Shown in pieces: positions 1-6,692 of a stretch of 19,424 nucleotides of DNA (the stretch's first letter is position 1; the number at the start of each line of letters is the position of its first letter). Origin of the DNA: JAYSRU01 sp043720875 (GTDB lineage: Bacteria > Bacteroidota > Bacteroidia > Flavobacteriales_D > Crocinitomicaceae). The notes below the pieces were generated by a model. The model was not told where the DNA came from. It saw only the letters and a program-made list of their open reading frames with translations, and did no database searches. Made by a program: the position numbers and the translations under genes. The stretch is from contig JAYSRU010000030.1 of NCBI GenBank assembly GCA_043720875.1, positions 1 to 19,424 of the forward strand. Reading direction: 5' to 3'.

Positions 1-152
1 ACGTAATAAGTATATCCATTGCGTTTTAATTCAGCGTCGGTAATATCAATAGGGTTTTCCAGCAACGAATTAAACGTTTTGAAATTATGTATGTCTTGTC
101 CAGTTGCAATAAACGAATAAAGTGATACTATAAAAATGATTGTATATTTCAT
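1..152 (-). CDS. Secreted protein of unknown function, N-terminal part only
   Basis: Only the first 50 codons are visible; the gene runs off the left edge. It opens with ATG at 152-150 and has a clear signal peptide (MKYTIIFIVSLYSF then IATGQ), so the product is exported. The part after the signal peptide resembles the start of the mature protein of its upstream neighbour (162-590): both have T-x-x-S-L-L, then an I, then N-G followed by alternating aromatic residues. The neighbour stops only nine bases upstream, so the two are probably one transcript and tandem paralogues. I do not recognise the family and assign no function. No Shine-Dalgarno is seen, as is usual here. Confidence 0.75.
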   Translation of the reverse strand, partial: MKYTIIFIVSLYSFIATGQDIHNFKTFNSLLENPIDITDAELKRNGYTYY

Positions 153-161
153 ACTGTGAGC

Positions 162-590
162 TTATTTTATTTTTTTTATTTGGAATTCATATATTTTCTC
201 GTCTTTTATATATCGAATATTAATATCGTAAAGTGGCGTTGTATAATGTAACTTATCGTTGTCACGCAATTCGTATTCATCAATTTTTAGATTCGCGGAC
301 ATTATTTCTGCATGAACTTTTAGATATGTTGTTCTATTGCATCTTAATTCTAAAGATTTTTCCGAAGGTAAAATTGCAACCGTCTCAAGCAAAGTATTTT
401 GATAATTAGATTCTCCATCTGTATAAGTTGAAATGGTCGTAAACTTGAATCCATTATTCACCATTGTTTTTTCAACTTGAATAATGTTTTGACTTAGCAA
501 GCTTGTTAATGTCGAATACGTAATGCTTTGTCCATAGAAACTGGGTATTGCAAAAATGCAAATCGTGAATAGATAAAAGTTCTTAATCAT
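162..590 (-). CDS. Small secreted protein of unknown function
   Basis: 142 residues with an N-terminal signal peptide (MIKNFYLFTICIFAIPSFYG, cleavage likely just before Gln21), so it is exported to the periplasm, outer membrane or outside. The mature part is a mixed, beta-rich sequence with no motif I recognise; it contains one Cys and ends in basic residues (QIKKIK). The downstream gene at 1-152 starts nine bases after its stop and shares the start of the mature region, suggesting a local duplication. The start is the ATG at 590-588, immediately before the hydrophobic segment. No function can be assigned from sequence. Confidence 0.8.
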   Translation of the reverse strand: MIKNFYLFTICIFAIPSFYGQSITYSTLTSLLSQNIIQVEKTMVNNGFKFTTISTYTDGESNYQNTLLETVAILPSEKSLELRCNRTTYLKVHAEIMSANLKIDEYELRDNDKLHYTTPLYDINIRYIKDEKIYEFQIKKIK

Positions 591-652
591 AATTATTAGT
601 TAAGTTTCGTAAAATTAATGTTTAATAAAGGAATATGCTGCAAAAAATTCCG

Positions 653-1756
653 TTATTTAATAGTTGTGAAGCTCTTTTCAGCAGTATAATTTGAAAACAG
701 ATTATCACCATATTTAAATCGTGTTCTTACTTTATAGAGTGTGCCAGGTGTTAGTCCTGTTACAATGCAAGGTTCTCCAGAATTACAAATTACTACCATC
801 CAAGATCCATTTGCAGTTTTGTATTCAACAATACGTTGTTGCATTTCAGCACTGCTGTTACAAGGAAAGGTAATCATTGCGGTTAACCTTTCAGAGCTAA
901 CTTGTACTGATGAAGTAGTGATATTTTGAAATGACGTTGTACCAGGTTTAGTACACGCAGTTGTAAATTTTACTGTTGTACTTGGACCAGACTGAATAGA
1001 ATTATCACAAGTTGTAACCATGAAGACTTCATAAGTAGTGCAGGCACTTAAACCAGTTAGCGAATAAACATTCTTGCCTGTGTTTGGCATGGATTCAGTT
1101 AGCCAGATTTTATCGCCCAGTTTACGATAATTTAGCGTAAAACTAATTGCCTCGGGCACTTTATTTTGTTTAAAATTTCCTTGCGCATCAACTGTGTTAG
1201 TGGTTGTCGAAAGTGCCCACCAACTTAAACTTGCACAATTGTAACTTGGCGTAGCGTGTATCTTAAAACCGTAAGTTGGGCAGTCGGTTTTATTTCCTTG
1301 TGGTGTATTGCATCTGGAGAAGACTATCTCAGGAGCGCTAGTAAATTCTTTGGGGTATTTCTCAAAATATACATTCATCTCATCTGTACAATATTCAAGC
1401 GTTTTACCCACCTTTATGGAATAAACCGTTGGACTGCAATTCCAACCGGATATTCGTTGTTGGTATTTGTAGATTACAACACATTCTTTATCGGAAACAA
1501 AGCGTGTCCCAGTACAAAAAGACTCATCATTCTTGTGTGATTCCTTGAAGGCTATTCGTTTCGTTTCATACTCCGTCTTGTCTTTTACATTTTCCATTAT
1601 GTATACTTTGCTACTGCAAATACCTTTTTTTTCTATGTTGTATGTTCCAATAAACAACGCTGTGTTGGATTTAGTTTCTGTGCTGTTTCCATTGACAACT
1701 TGAGTAAAAGCAACATTTAAAGCAACAGTTAGTAGAGTGGTGAGTAAAAATTTCAT
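653..1756 (-). CDS. Secreted cysteine-rich protein with two fibronectin type III-like domains
   Basis: 367 residues. A signal peptide (MKFLLTTLLTVALNVAF, cleavage near TQVVNG) is followed by a region to about residue 165 rich in Cys, which matches no family I know. Two repeats of fibronectin type III character follow: about 165-268, with Y-x-L-T-G-L-x-A-C-T-T-Y-E-V and a closing V-K-F-T-T, and about 270-366, with C-I-V-T-G-L-T-P-G-T-L-Y-K-V and closing K-S-F-T-T. There are 14 Cys, nearly all in the exported part, so disulphides are likely. The protein stops straight after the second FN3 domain, with no type IX secretion sorting domain visible. Probable role: cell-surface or periplasmic binding or adhesion. 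Beyond exported FN3 protein this is inference. It lies after the terminator at 1811-1853 and so is probably transcribed on its own. Confidence 0.85.
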   Translation of the reverse strand: MKFLLTTLLTVALNVAFTQVVNGNSTETKSNTALFIGTYNIEKKGICSSKVYIMENVKDKTEYETKRIAFKESHKNDESFCTGTRFVSDKECVVIYKYQQRISGWNCSPTVYSIKVGKTLEYCTDEMNVYFEKYPKEFTSAPEIVFSRCNTPQGNKTDCPTYGFKIHATPSYNCASLSWWALSTTTNTVDAQGNFKQNKVPEAISFTLNYRKLGDKIWLTESMPNTGKNVYSLTGLSACTTYEVFMVTTCDNSIQSGPSTTVKFTTACTKPGTTSFQNITTSSVQVSSERLTAMITFPCNSSAEMQQRIVEYKTANGSWMVVICNSGEPCIVTGLTPGTLYKVRTRFKYGDNLFSNYTAEKSFTTIK

Positions 1757-1810
1757 AGATAGTAAGTGTGTTTGTTGAGTGATATTAATGCTTTTTTTGT
1801 ACTTAAGTTC

Positions 1811-1853
1811 TTATAAAAACCAAACCACCAATGTTTTCATTGGTGGTTTGGTT
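1811..1853 (-). terminator. Rho-independent terminator of the lipoprotein/barrel operon
   Basis: A perfect 16-bp inverted repeat (1818-1833 and 1838-1853) with a TTTT loop. Read on the minus strand the second arm is followed by further T residues (TTTATAA), whereas on the plus side no T-run follows at once. It lies 67 bases beyond the stop of the beta-barrel gene and before the FN3-protein gene, so it should end the upstream minus-strand transcript. Confidence 0.85.
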
Positions 1854-1919
1854 AACCGCAATTTATTTTTTTGTCAATTGGAAATAAGCGTATTGTACGT
1901 TGAGTTTGATGTAACGTCT

Positions 1920-2501
1920 TTAGAACTTAAATCCTGCTCCAATAGATGAAAAAGTATAACCATTGAATCGCTGTGCACTTGTTCTCAAATTCGATTGAAA
2001 TGAGAGAAACATAAATTTAGTAACGTGTATATCAAATCCTATGGTTAAACCTACATCTATGTTTCTGTAGTCTGTTTTGAACTTATATTGGTTATACAAT
2101 CCGTTAAAAAGAATATCCCATGTTTGATATTTCCCCACTCCAATTACTGGCAAAACAAAAAATTGAAGTCTTCGATTTGCTTTGGTGGTAAACTTTACGC
2201 CCAATACGGTGTGTCTAGAATTAGAATTAGTTATTTCAGGGCAGGTTAGCCGCGAAAAATTCAAATGAAATCCAATTCTAGGTTGAATTCGGTACGTGTA
2301 GCTTAGTGAAATCCCTCGAGATGAGTTATTTTCAGTTAAGTTATCTTCCGTCATAGTATTTTCACCGTACCTCCCAAAAGCGGCTCCAATGCCAATTAAG
2401 TGATGCTTGTACATATCTTGGGCGGCAGCTTTATTTTGAATTCCAAATAACCCAAATACAAAAAATACAATTTTAATGTAATTAGTAGATAAGTAATCCA
2501 T
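1920..2501 (-). CDS. Outer-membrane beta-barrel protein
   Basis: 193 residues from the ATG at 2501-2499. That start puts a normal signal peptide at the N-terminus (MDYLSTNYIK, hydrophobic core IVFFVFGLFG, cleavage near KAAAQ) and overlaps the upstream lipoprotein gene by 20 bases. An ATG 33 bases further upstream is possible but would add a charged leader and enlarge the overlap. The mature part alternates polar and hydrophobic residues in strand-sized blocks (GISLSYTYR, IGFHLNFS, DVGLTIGFDI, FLSFQSNLR) and ends in SSIGAGFKF, a C-terminal aromatic typical of outer-membrane barrels. Size suggests an 8-strand barrel of the OmpW/OmpA-barrel type. Function and ligand are unknown. Overlap with the lipoprotein suggests coupled translation and perhaps a shared envelope role. 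Confidence 0.8.
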   Translation of the reverse strand: MDYLSTNYIKIVFFVFGLFGIQNKAAAQDMYKHHLIGIGAAFGRYGENTMTEDNLTENNSSRGISLSYTYRIQPRIGFHLNFSRLTCPEITNSNSRHTVLGVKFTTKANRRLQFFVLPVIGVGKYQTWDILFNGLYNQYKFKTDYRNIDVGLTIGFDIHVTKFMFLSFQSNLRTSAQRFNGYTFSSIGAGFKF

Positions 2502-3012
2502 TTCTTTTTGCTTTAGTTGCCGTTGGTATAGCATTGTTTGGCATTTCTGTTGTTTTTACTGGCGTATTTTCATTCAAGTGCTTCAAAGAGAACTGAATAA
2601 GCGAAGTGTCAGCAATTGTCAATTTTTTTGGATTAGCAAACTTAGCACCATAACCTGTTACTATTACATCGATTGATGTTGTAGATTTACCGGGCACTGG
2701 AGTTTTTGTAACTTGATAGATTGGTTCCAATAATAGATCAGAATCAGAACTGATAATTGCTTGTGCAAGCGCAAGCTCTCTGAAGTATTCTTCGTTTAGT
2801 GAGGCAGTTAATATACCAGATGATGTTCCTTTTGCTCTTTTTGTCATGTCAATGTCTAAGTCTACCATAATCGGTGCGCAAATCAATGGCGGAACGTTGA
2901 TGGCAACGGTTTTGTTCGTGCGTGTTGTCATTTTTTCGCGCGAAATAATTGTTGCGCACGAGCTCAGGGAAAGTATTCCAATTAGAGCAATAGAAGTGTT
3001 TTTGATTGTCAT
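2482..3012 (-). CDS. Lipoprotein of a Bacteroidota family of unknown function
   Basis: 176 residues. The N-terminus is a lipoprotein signal with lipobox L-S-S-C (Cys19), so the protein should be lipidated and membrane-anchored. The central part (roughly residues 45-130) has the pattern D-L-D-I-D, then an A-L-A-Q-A helix, then D-L-L-L-E-P-x-Y, and finally V-x-V-T-G-Y-G-A-K-F. I recognise this layout from small Bacteroidota lipoproteins that have no assigned role. The C-terminal 40 residues look unstructured. Its 3' end overlaps the start of the beta-barrel gene, forming a two-gene unit closed by the terminator at 1811-1853. No function is assigned. Confidence 0.8.
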   Translation of the reverse strand: MTIKNTSIALIGILSLSSCATIISREKMTTRTNKTVAINVPPLICAPIMVDLDIDMTKRAKGTSSGILTASLNEEYFRELALAQAIISSDSDLLLEPIYQVTKTPVPGKSTTSIDVIVTGYGAKFANPKKLTIADTSLIQFSLKHLNENTPVKTTEMPNNAIPTATKAKRNGLLIY

Positions 3013-3035
3013 ATTATTTGTTGTTTAAGTGAGTA

Positions 3036-3043
3036 CAAATTTA
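3036..3043 (-). promoter_or_regulatory. Possible -7 element for the lipoprotein/barrel operon
   Basis: Read on the minus strand this is TAAATTTG, a full match to the Bacteroidota -7 consensus TAnnTTTG, placed 23 bases before the ATG at 3012. No TTG is found 19 bases upstream, so the promoter is only half supported. Confidence 0.4.
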
Positions 3044-3090
3044 AATAACACGCTACGATTTTTATATACCTATAAGTAAGTATTTTCTAG

Positions 3091-3123
3091 TGAAAATCAA
3101 TGATTCTATTGGATTGGTTTTCA
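3091..3123. repeat. 11-bp imperfect inverted repeat between kinase and lipoprotein genes
   Basis: TGAAAATCAAT (3091-3101) and ATTGGTTTTCA (3113-3123) form an 11-bp stem with one G-U pair on the plus strand and one mismatch on the minus strand, with an 11-base loop. No T-run follows on the minus strand, so it is a poor intrinsic terminator for the kinase gene. It could be an mRNA 3' structure or an operator. The rest of 3013-3190 shows nothing else convincing. Confidence 0.3.
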
Positions 3124-3190
3124 GTGAAACGGGGTGGATTTTTAAAAGGGAGAGTCCGCTTAAATCACTTTTTTATTGGTATTGTTTAAG

Positions 3191-4954
3191 TTAAACCGGG
3201 AGTGTTATTTGTGTTGTTGTTCCATCACTTCGGTTACTGTTTATCTCCAAAATTCCGCCGAGTTGTTGGATGCGACCTCTGATGGATGAAAGTCCAAACC
3301 CCTCCTTTTCAATCGAATATTCAAAACCAATTCCATTATCAGTGAATTGAAATACAAGTGCATTTGGCTGTGCAAAAAATTCTATAATTATTTCTTTAGA
3401 TTCCCCATGTTTCAATGAGTTGTTCATGAGTTCCATGGATGTTAAATACATAGTATACGCTAAATCTATGGGTATAACTTGCGGGAAATCATACCCAATT
3501 AACTCAATATTGGTTTCTTTACCGAAGCGATTTAGTTGTTCTATACGTTCTTGCAAGCATAAAATCAGCGCCCCTTCTTCTAAGGATTTGGGTAAAATGG
3601 TGTGGGATAAAATTCGAAGATCAGCACTTAAGGCGTCAATTTCTTGGTGTAATTTTTCAATTTCGCCGCGTTCTACGAGTTGAGAAATATAGGCAAGTTT
3701 GCCGCCAATATTGTCGTGTATGAGTGAGGCGATTTTTCGTCGTTCAGCTACCTTTGTGGTAGAGATGTCTTTAATCGATTTTTCATTTGTGGCGATTAAC
3801 TGAATGTTGAGTAGGTTGTTCGATTGTTGGTGCATTAAATACTCTTTTATTAATAATACTCCGAAAAATAGTATTTCATACAAGCTGATAAAGAGTAGCC
3901 AATTTTCACTAATTGGGTTTGTTAGTAAGGCAAATGATCTCAAAATAATCGCTAAACTCCATAAAAAATGAGGAGCTAGACCGATGAATAGAAAAATGGC
4001 AATGAATCTATTTTTTTTGAGGTGCGCAATACTAGCATATAAAATAACAACAATGGCGCAGATAAAATTAACGTATGCAATGCTTGTAAATAGGTTGAGA
4101 TATGAATCGTTTTTCACAAACAATAAACAGATTGTTACAGCCATTATTACTAAATTAATACTATTTGAGATTTTTACAATTTTGAATACTTTGGGTTGGT
4201 AAGTTTTCAATTCTAAGAAATGAGCAATAAAAAACAATAAGCTGATGAACCATAAACTGCCAGAATAGATTCTTAATTCGCTGTATATGGTTAGGCTTGT
4301 GAAAATTAAAAATTTTAGGTATCCTGTAGTGATTAGAATGTAACAGCTGCTAAAAATGGCATAAATTAAATACACTAAGGTTATCTTTTTTCTTTGCATT
4401 AAAAAGACGACGATATAAATCGTAAGCATAAAGAGATTGATTCCAAAATAGATCGATAAGTAGATAGTTTTGGCACTAGTTTCTTGTGCTAATTGAGTAC
4501 AGTTTTTAAGCTGAAATGAAAAGTCGAAAAATGAGATTATTTTCTTAAGTCTCACTACAACTGTTATGGTTTCATTTGGCTTTAGTGTAAAGGAGTGCGA
4601 GTAGTGGAAAGGATAGTCGCCTTTTCCCGCTGTTCGATCACCTAAAATTTTATTAAGTTCTGGTGTGTAAAAACTCAAACTATCTAGAAATATATTGTTA
4701 AAAGTTAACGCCCTACGTTTCGTTCTTTTACCCGTATTTGTGAATTTAAATTCGCACCAAATTGCCGTACTTTTTACATACCCCAATTGGATATTATCAT
4801 GGGCGTAAAATTTATGTTTAGGTAAGACCCGAAAATCAGTAATTGTTCGTTGGGAAAGTGAATCAATGTAATAATGTGCGTCATAAGAAATTGAATCTTT
4901 CGAAAACGTATGGGTTGTAAAAAAAAGTAGGCTAGCTAGTAACAGTGTTTTCAT
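3191..4954 (-). CDS. 7TM-DISM sensor histidine kinase
   Basis: 587 residues from the ATG at 4954-4952. It has a signal peptide (MKTLLLASLLFFTTHTFS), then an extracytoplasmic beta-rich domain of the 7TMR-DISM type (about 20-155), then seven hydrophobic helices (about 165-370). The cytoplasmic part has the dimerisation/phosphoacceptor helix with R-R-K-I-A-S-L-I-H-D, where His413 is the likely phosphorylation site. The ATPase domain shows an N-box (E-L-M-N-N-S-L-K-H), G1 box (D-N-G-I-G-F) and G2 box (G-F-G-L-S-S-I). This is the HisKA_3/NarX-like class, which pairs with LuxR-type regulators, and one lies directly upstream, overlapping by 23 bases. It should sense an envelope signal and phosphorylate that regulator. 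An in-frame TTG two codons upstream is a less likely start. Signal and target genes are unknown. Confidence 0.92.
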   Translation of the reverse strand: MKTLLLASLLFFTTHTFSKDSISYDAHYYIDSLSQRTITDFRVLPKHKFYAHDNIQLGYVKSTAIWCEFKFTNTGKRTKRRALTFNNIFLDSLSFYTPELNKILGDRTAGKGDYPFHYSHSFTLKPNETITVVVRLKKIISFFDFSFQLKNCTQLAQETSAKTIYLSIYFGINLFMLTIYIVVFLMQRKKITLVYLIYAIFSSCYILITTGYLKFLIFTSLTIYSELRIYSGSLWFISLLFFIAHFLELKTYQPKVFKIVKISNSINLVIMAVTICLLFVKNDSYLNLFTSIAYVNFICAIVVILYASIAHLKKNRFIAIFLFIGLAPHFLWSLAIILRSFALLTNPISENWLLFISLYEILFFGVLLIKEYLMHQQSNNLLNIQLIATNEKSIKDISTTKVAERRKIASLIHDNIGGKLAYISQLVERGEIEKLHQEIDALSADLRILSHTILPKSLEEGALILCLQERIEQLNRFGKETNIELIGYDFPQVIPIDLAYTMYLTSMELMNNSLKHGESKEIIIEFFAQPNALVFQFTDNGIGFEYSIEKEGFGLSSIRGRIQQLGGILEINSNRSDGTTTQITLPV

Positions 4955-5573
4955 TTGCAAATGTGATTAAGGCCGCCATTGATTTGAGACCTAATTTACG
5001 ATAAATATTTCTTCGATGGGTGTCAACTGTATTTTTTGAAATGAATAATAGGGCACTAATTTCTATACTTTTCTTGCCTTCAACTATTAATAGAATGATT
5101 TTTTTTTCTTGTTGGGATAACTTTATTTTATGAAGTGATGAATTTTCAATTCTAGTTAGATTTTCATCACGAATTGATTTTTGACCAAGGCAAATTAGTT
5201 GAGATGACTTTTCTTGCTGTATTACGGTAATCAAATCATCAATTTTAGTGTTTTTTTTAAGGTAGGCATGACAGCCGTACTTTTGTGCTTTTTGGATTAG
5301 AAAAAGTTCTTGGTAACCAGAAAGCAATATAATTTTAGTGTCGCTTAGCAATGATTTCATCTCATTTATTATTTCAAAACCATCCGATGTATCAATGTTA
5401 ATATCGCAAATGAAAAGTTCAAAATGATTAGCTCTTAAATGATTCTTGCAATCCGCAGAACTATTGGTGACTGTTACTTGGCAAGCTAAACTTGAACGCG
5501 TGAGCATAAGTTCTAATCCAGAACTAAAAAGGTGATGATCATCACAGATTAGAATGTTGAGCGGTTTTTTCAT
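4932..5573 (-). CDS. NarL/FixJ-type response regulator
   Basis: 213 residues. The receiver domain (1-120) has the acidic pair Asp11-Asp12, phosphoacceptor Asp57 (C-D-I-N), Ser85 and Lys106, the complete set expected for phosphorylation. A LuxR-type helix-turn-helix follows (about 150-205), with the recognisable L-S-Q-Q-E-K-K-I-I-L-L and N-T-V-D-T-H-R-R-N-I-Y-R-K-L segments. It is expected to bind DNA as a phosphorylated dimer. It is first in an operon with the histidine kinase, whose start lies inside its last 23 bases, so it is almost certainly that kinase's partner. A good promoter lies just upstream at 5585-5614. Target genes cannot be told from the sequence. Confidence 0.93.
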   Translation of the reverse strand: MKKPLNILICDDHHLFSSGLELMLTRSSLACQVTVTNSSADCKNHLRANHFELFICDINIDTSDGFEIINEMKSLLSDTKIILLSGYQELFLIQKAQKYGCHAYLKKNTKIDDLITVIQQEKSSQLICLGQKSIRDENLTRIENSSLHKIKLSQQEKKIILLIVEGKKSIEISALLFISKNTVDTHRRNIYRKLGLKSMAALITFANENTVTS

Positions 5574-5584
5574 GTTTGCGTGGA

Positions 5585-5614
5585 TGAATATATCATTTTT
5601 TTACGTTCAAGCAA
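5585..5614 (-). promoter_or_regulatory. Promoter of the response regulator-kinase operon
   Basis: On the minus strand TTG (5614-5612) is followed by exactly 19 bases and TATATTCA (5592-5585), close to the Bacteroidota consensus TTG-N19-TAnnTTTG. It lies between the terminator at 5624-5657 and the ATG at 5573, giving a short leader. Confidence 0.6.
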
Positions 5615-5623
5615 TTCTAGGCA

Positions 5624-5657
5624 CAAAAAAAGTCCCCAAGATTCTTGGGGACTTTTT
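5624..5657. terminator. Bidirectional rho-independent terminator
   Basis: AGTCCCCAAG (5631-5640) pairs perfectly with CTTGGGGACT (5644-5653) over a 3-base loop. The stem is flanked by an A-run on the left and a T-run on the right, so it works in either direction. On the minus strand it ends the lipocalin-like lipoprotein gene (stop at 5677) and isolates it from the two-component operon. Confidence 0.9.
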
Positions 5658-5676
5658 CCTAAATAACTAGTGTTAA

Positions 5677-6129
5677 TTATTTTTTCTCGAAAATCAATTG
5701 AGGCGTTGGCCCTGTTTGAGCTCCAGCAGGAGCAATTTCTTCAAGAACTAATTCTTTTGCTGTATTTTTTACAATTTTCAAATCAGAAGCTTTTTCTTGT
5801 CCATCTAATTTTAGTGTAAATGATTTTTTGTCTTTACCCATTTTCCATGTTCCTTTTTTAGTTTCAGATTTTGTAGGATCTGCAGGACTTGGTTGAGTAG
5901 AGTTGATTTTACCATCCGCTAAAATTTCGAATACAACTTTACCTTGTATCTCTTTTTTACCTGCAGCAATTTGTTGTTTCGCCATTGCTTGTTGTTCAGC
6001 TGGCATAGTTTTTAAAAGTGCATCGTAGTTTAAGTCAACTAAACTCCATTTTCCAATTAAAGGATCAGAAGAACATGCAGTTAATAATGAAAATGCTAGA
6101 ATTGCTGTAAATAATTTAATTTTTGTCAT
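5677..6129 (-). CDS. Lipocalin-like lipoprotein
   Basis: 150 residues. The signal sequence ends in a lipobox (L-T-A-C, Cys19). The mature protein begins S-S-D-P-L-I-G-K-W-S-L; the G-x-W at the start of the first strand is the hallmark of small lipocalin-like (calycin) domains common in Bacteroidota. A helical insert rich in Gln/Ala/Lys (about 40-62) is followed by strands with G-x-W-K-M (about 95-99) and further beta segments to the C-terminus. Such proteins are thought to bind small hydrophobic ligands or help in envelope upkeep, but no ligand can be named. It is divergent from the DUF2480 gene across a 45-base gap and ends at a strong terminator. Confidence 0.85.
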   Translation of the reverse strand: MTKIKLFTAILAFSLLTACSSDPLIGKWSLVDLNYDALLKTMPAEQQAMAKQQIAAGKKEIQGKVVFEILADGKINSTQPSPADPTKSETKKGTWKMGKDKKSFTLKLDGQEKASDLKIVKNTAKELVLEEIAPAGAQTGPTPQLIFEKK

Positions 6130-6149
6130 CGTTTTAATTTTTTAAGTGC

Positions 6150-6157
6150 CGAAGATA
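6150..6157 (-). promoter_or_regulatory. Possible -7 element for the lipocalin-like gene
   Basis: On the minus strand TATCTTCG resembles TAnnTTTG with one mismatch and lies 21 bases before the ATG. No TTG sits at the expected distance. It overlaps the short divergent intergenic region shared with the DUF2480 gene. Confidence 0.3.
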
Positions 6158-6159
6158 GT

Positions 6160-6167
6160 TAATTTTG
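6160..6167 (+). promoter_or_regulatory. Possible -7 element for the DUF2480 gene
   Basis: TAATTTTG is a full match to TAnnTTTG and ends only seven bases before the ATG at 6175. If used, transcription would start at or within a few bases of the start codon, giving a leaderless or near-leaderless message. The upstream TTG is missing. Confidence 0.4.
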
Positions 6168-6174
6168 TAGAACT

Positions 6175-6684
6175 ATGACCGATTTACCAATTGAAAATAA
6201 AGTTAAAGAAAGTGGACTAATTCAAATTGATTTAGAAACGCTAATGCCAAAAGTTGATTTTATGGCGATCGACATCAGCGAATTGTTGTGGGAAGGATTG
6301 GTCTTAAAAGAGAAAGATTTTAGAGCTTGGCTTAAAACACATGATTGGACATTGTATAAAAACAAGGGGGTTAGAATATTTTGTAGCACCGATGCAATTA
6401 TTCCAACATGGTCATATATGCTAATTACAAGTGCATTAGAAGGCATCGCTTTTAAAGTGGTGGTTGGATCTGAATTGCTATTGAACCAATTAATTCTTCA
6501 AGATGTCATAACTACACTCAATGTCGATGCTTTTAAGGATGCTCGTGTCATAGTAAAAGGTTGTGCTAATTTGCCTTCGCCTGAATTAGCCTTGAGTTTG
6601 CTGGTGCAGAAATTACAACCCGTGGTTAAAAGTATAATGTTTGGAGAACCTTGTAGTACTGTTCCTATTTTCAAAAAGAAATAA
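6175..6684 (+). CDS. DUF2480 family protein
   Basis: 169 residues, matching by overall pattern the Bacteroidota family DUF2480: an acidic N-terminus (MTDLPIENKVKESGL), the segment V-D-F-M-A-I-D-I-S-E-L-L-W-E-G-L-V-L-K-E-K-D-F-R, and the later K-N-K-G-V-R-I-F-C-S-T-D-A-I-I-P-T-W-S-Y-M-L. No signal peptide or membrane helix is seen, so it is cytoplasmic. The family's biochemical role is not established. It is divergent from the lipocalin-like gene and converges on the LRR gene with only eight bases between stop codons and no clear terminator there. Confidence 0.85.
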   Translation: MTDLPIENKVKESGLIQIDLETLMPKVDFMAIDISELLWEGLVLKEKDFRAWLKTHDWTLYKNKGVRIFCSTDAIIPTWSYMLITSALEGIAFKVVVGSELLLNQLILQDVITTLNVDAFKDARVIVKGCANLPSPELALSLLVQKLQPVVKSIMFGEPCSTVPIFKKK

Positions 6685-6692
6685 TAGTTGCA

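Noticed and set aside
741..1540. Plus-strand open frames opposite the FN3 protein gene
   Set aside because: They have no family resemblance or start signals and lie fully antisense to a well-supported gene with a signal peptide and domain repeats.
3134..3174. Plus-strand hairpin (GTGGATTT...AAATCAC) followed by a T-run, resembling a terminator
   Set aside because: The stem has a bulge and a 20-base loop, and no plus-strand gene lies upstream for it to end; both flanking genes are on the minus strand.
3420..4202. Plus-strand open frames opposite the histidine kinase
   Set aside because: They are antisense shadows of the kinase catalytic and membrane domains, with no independent coding evidence.
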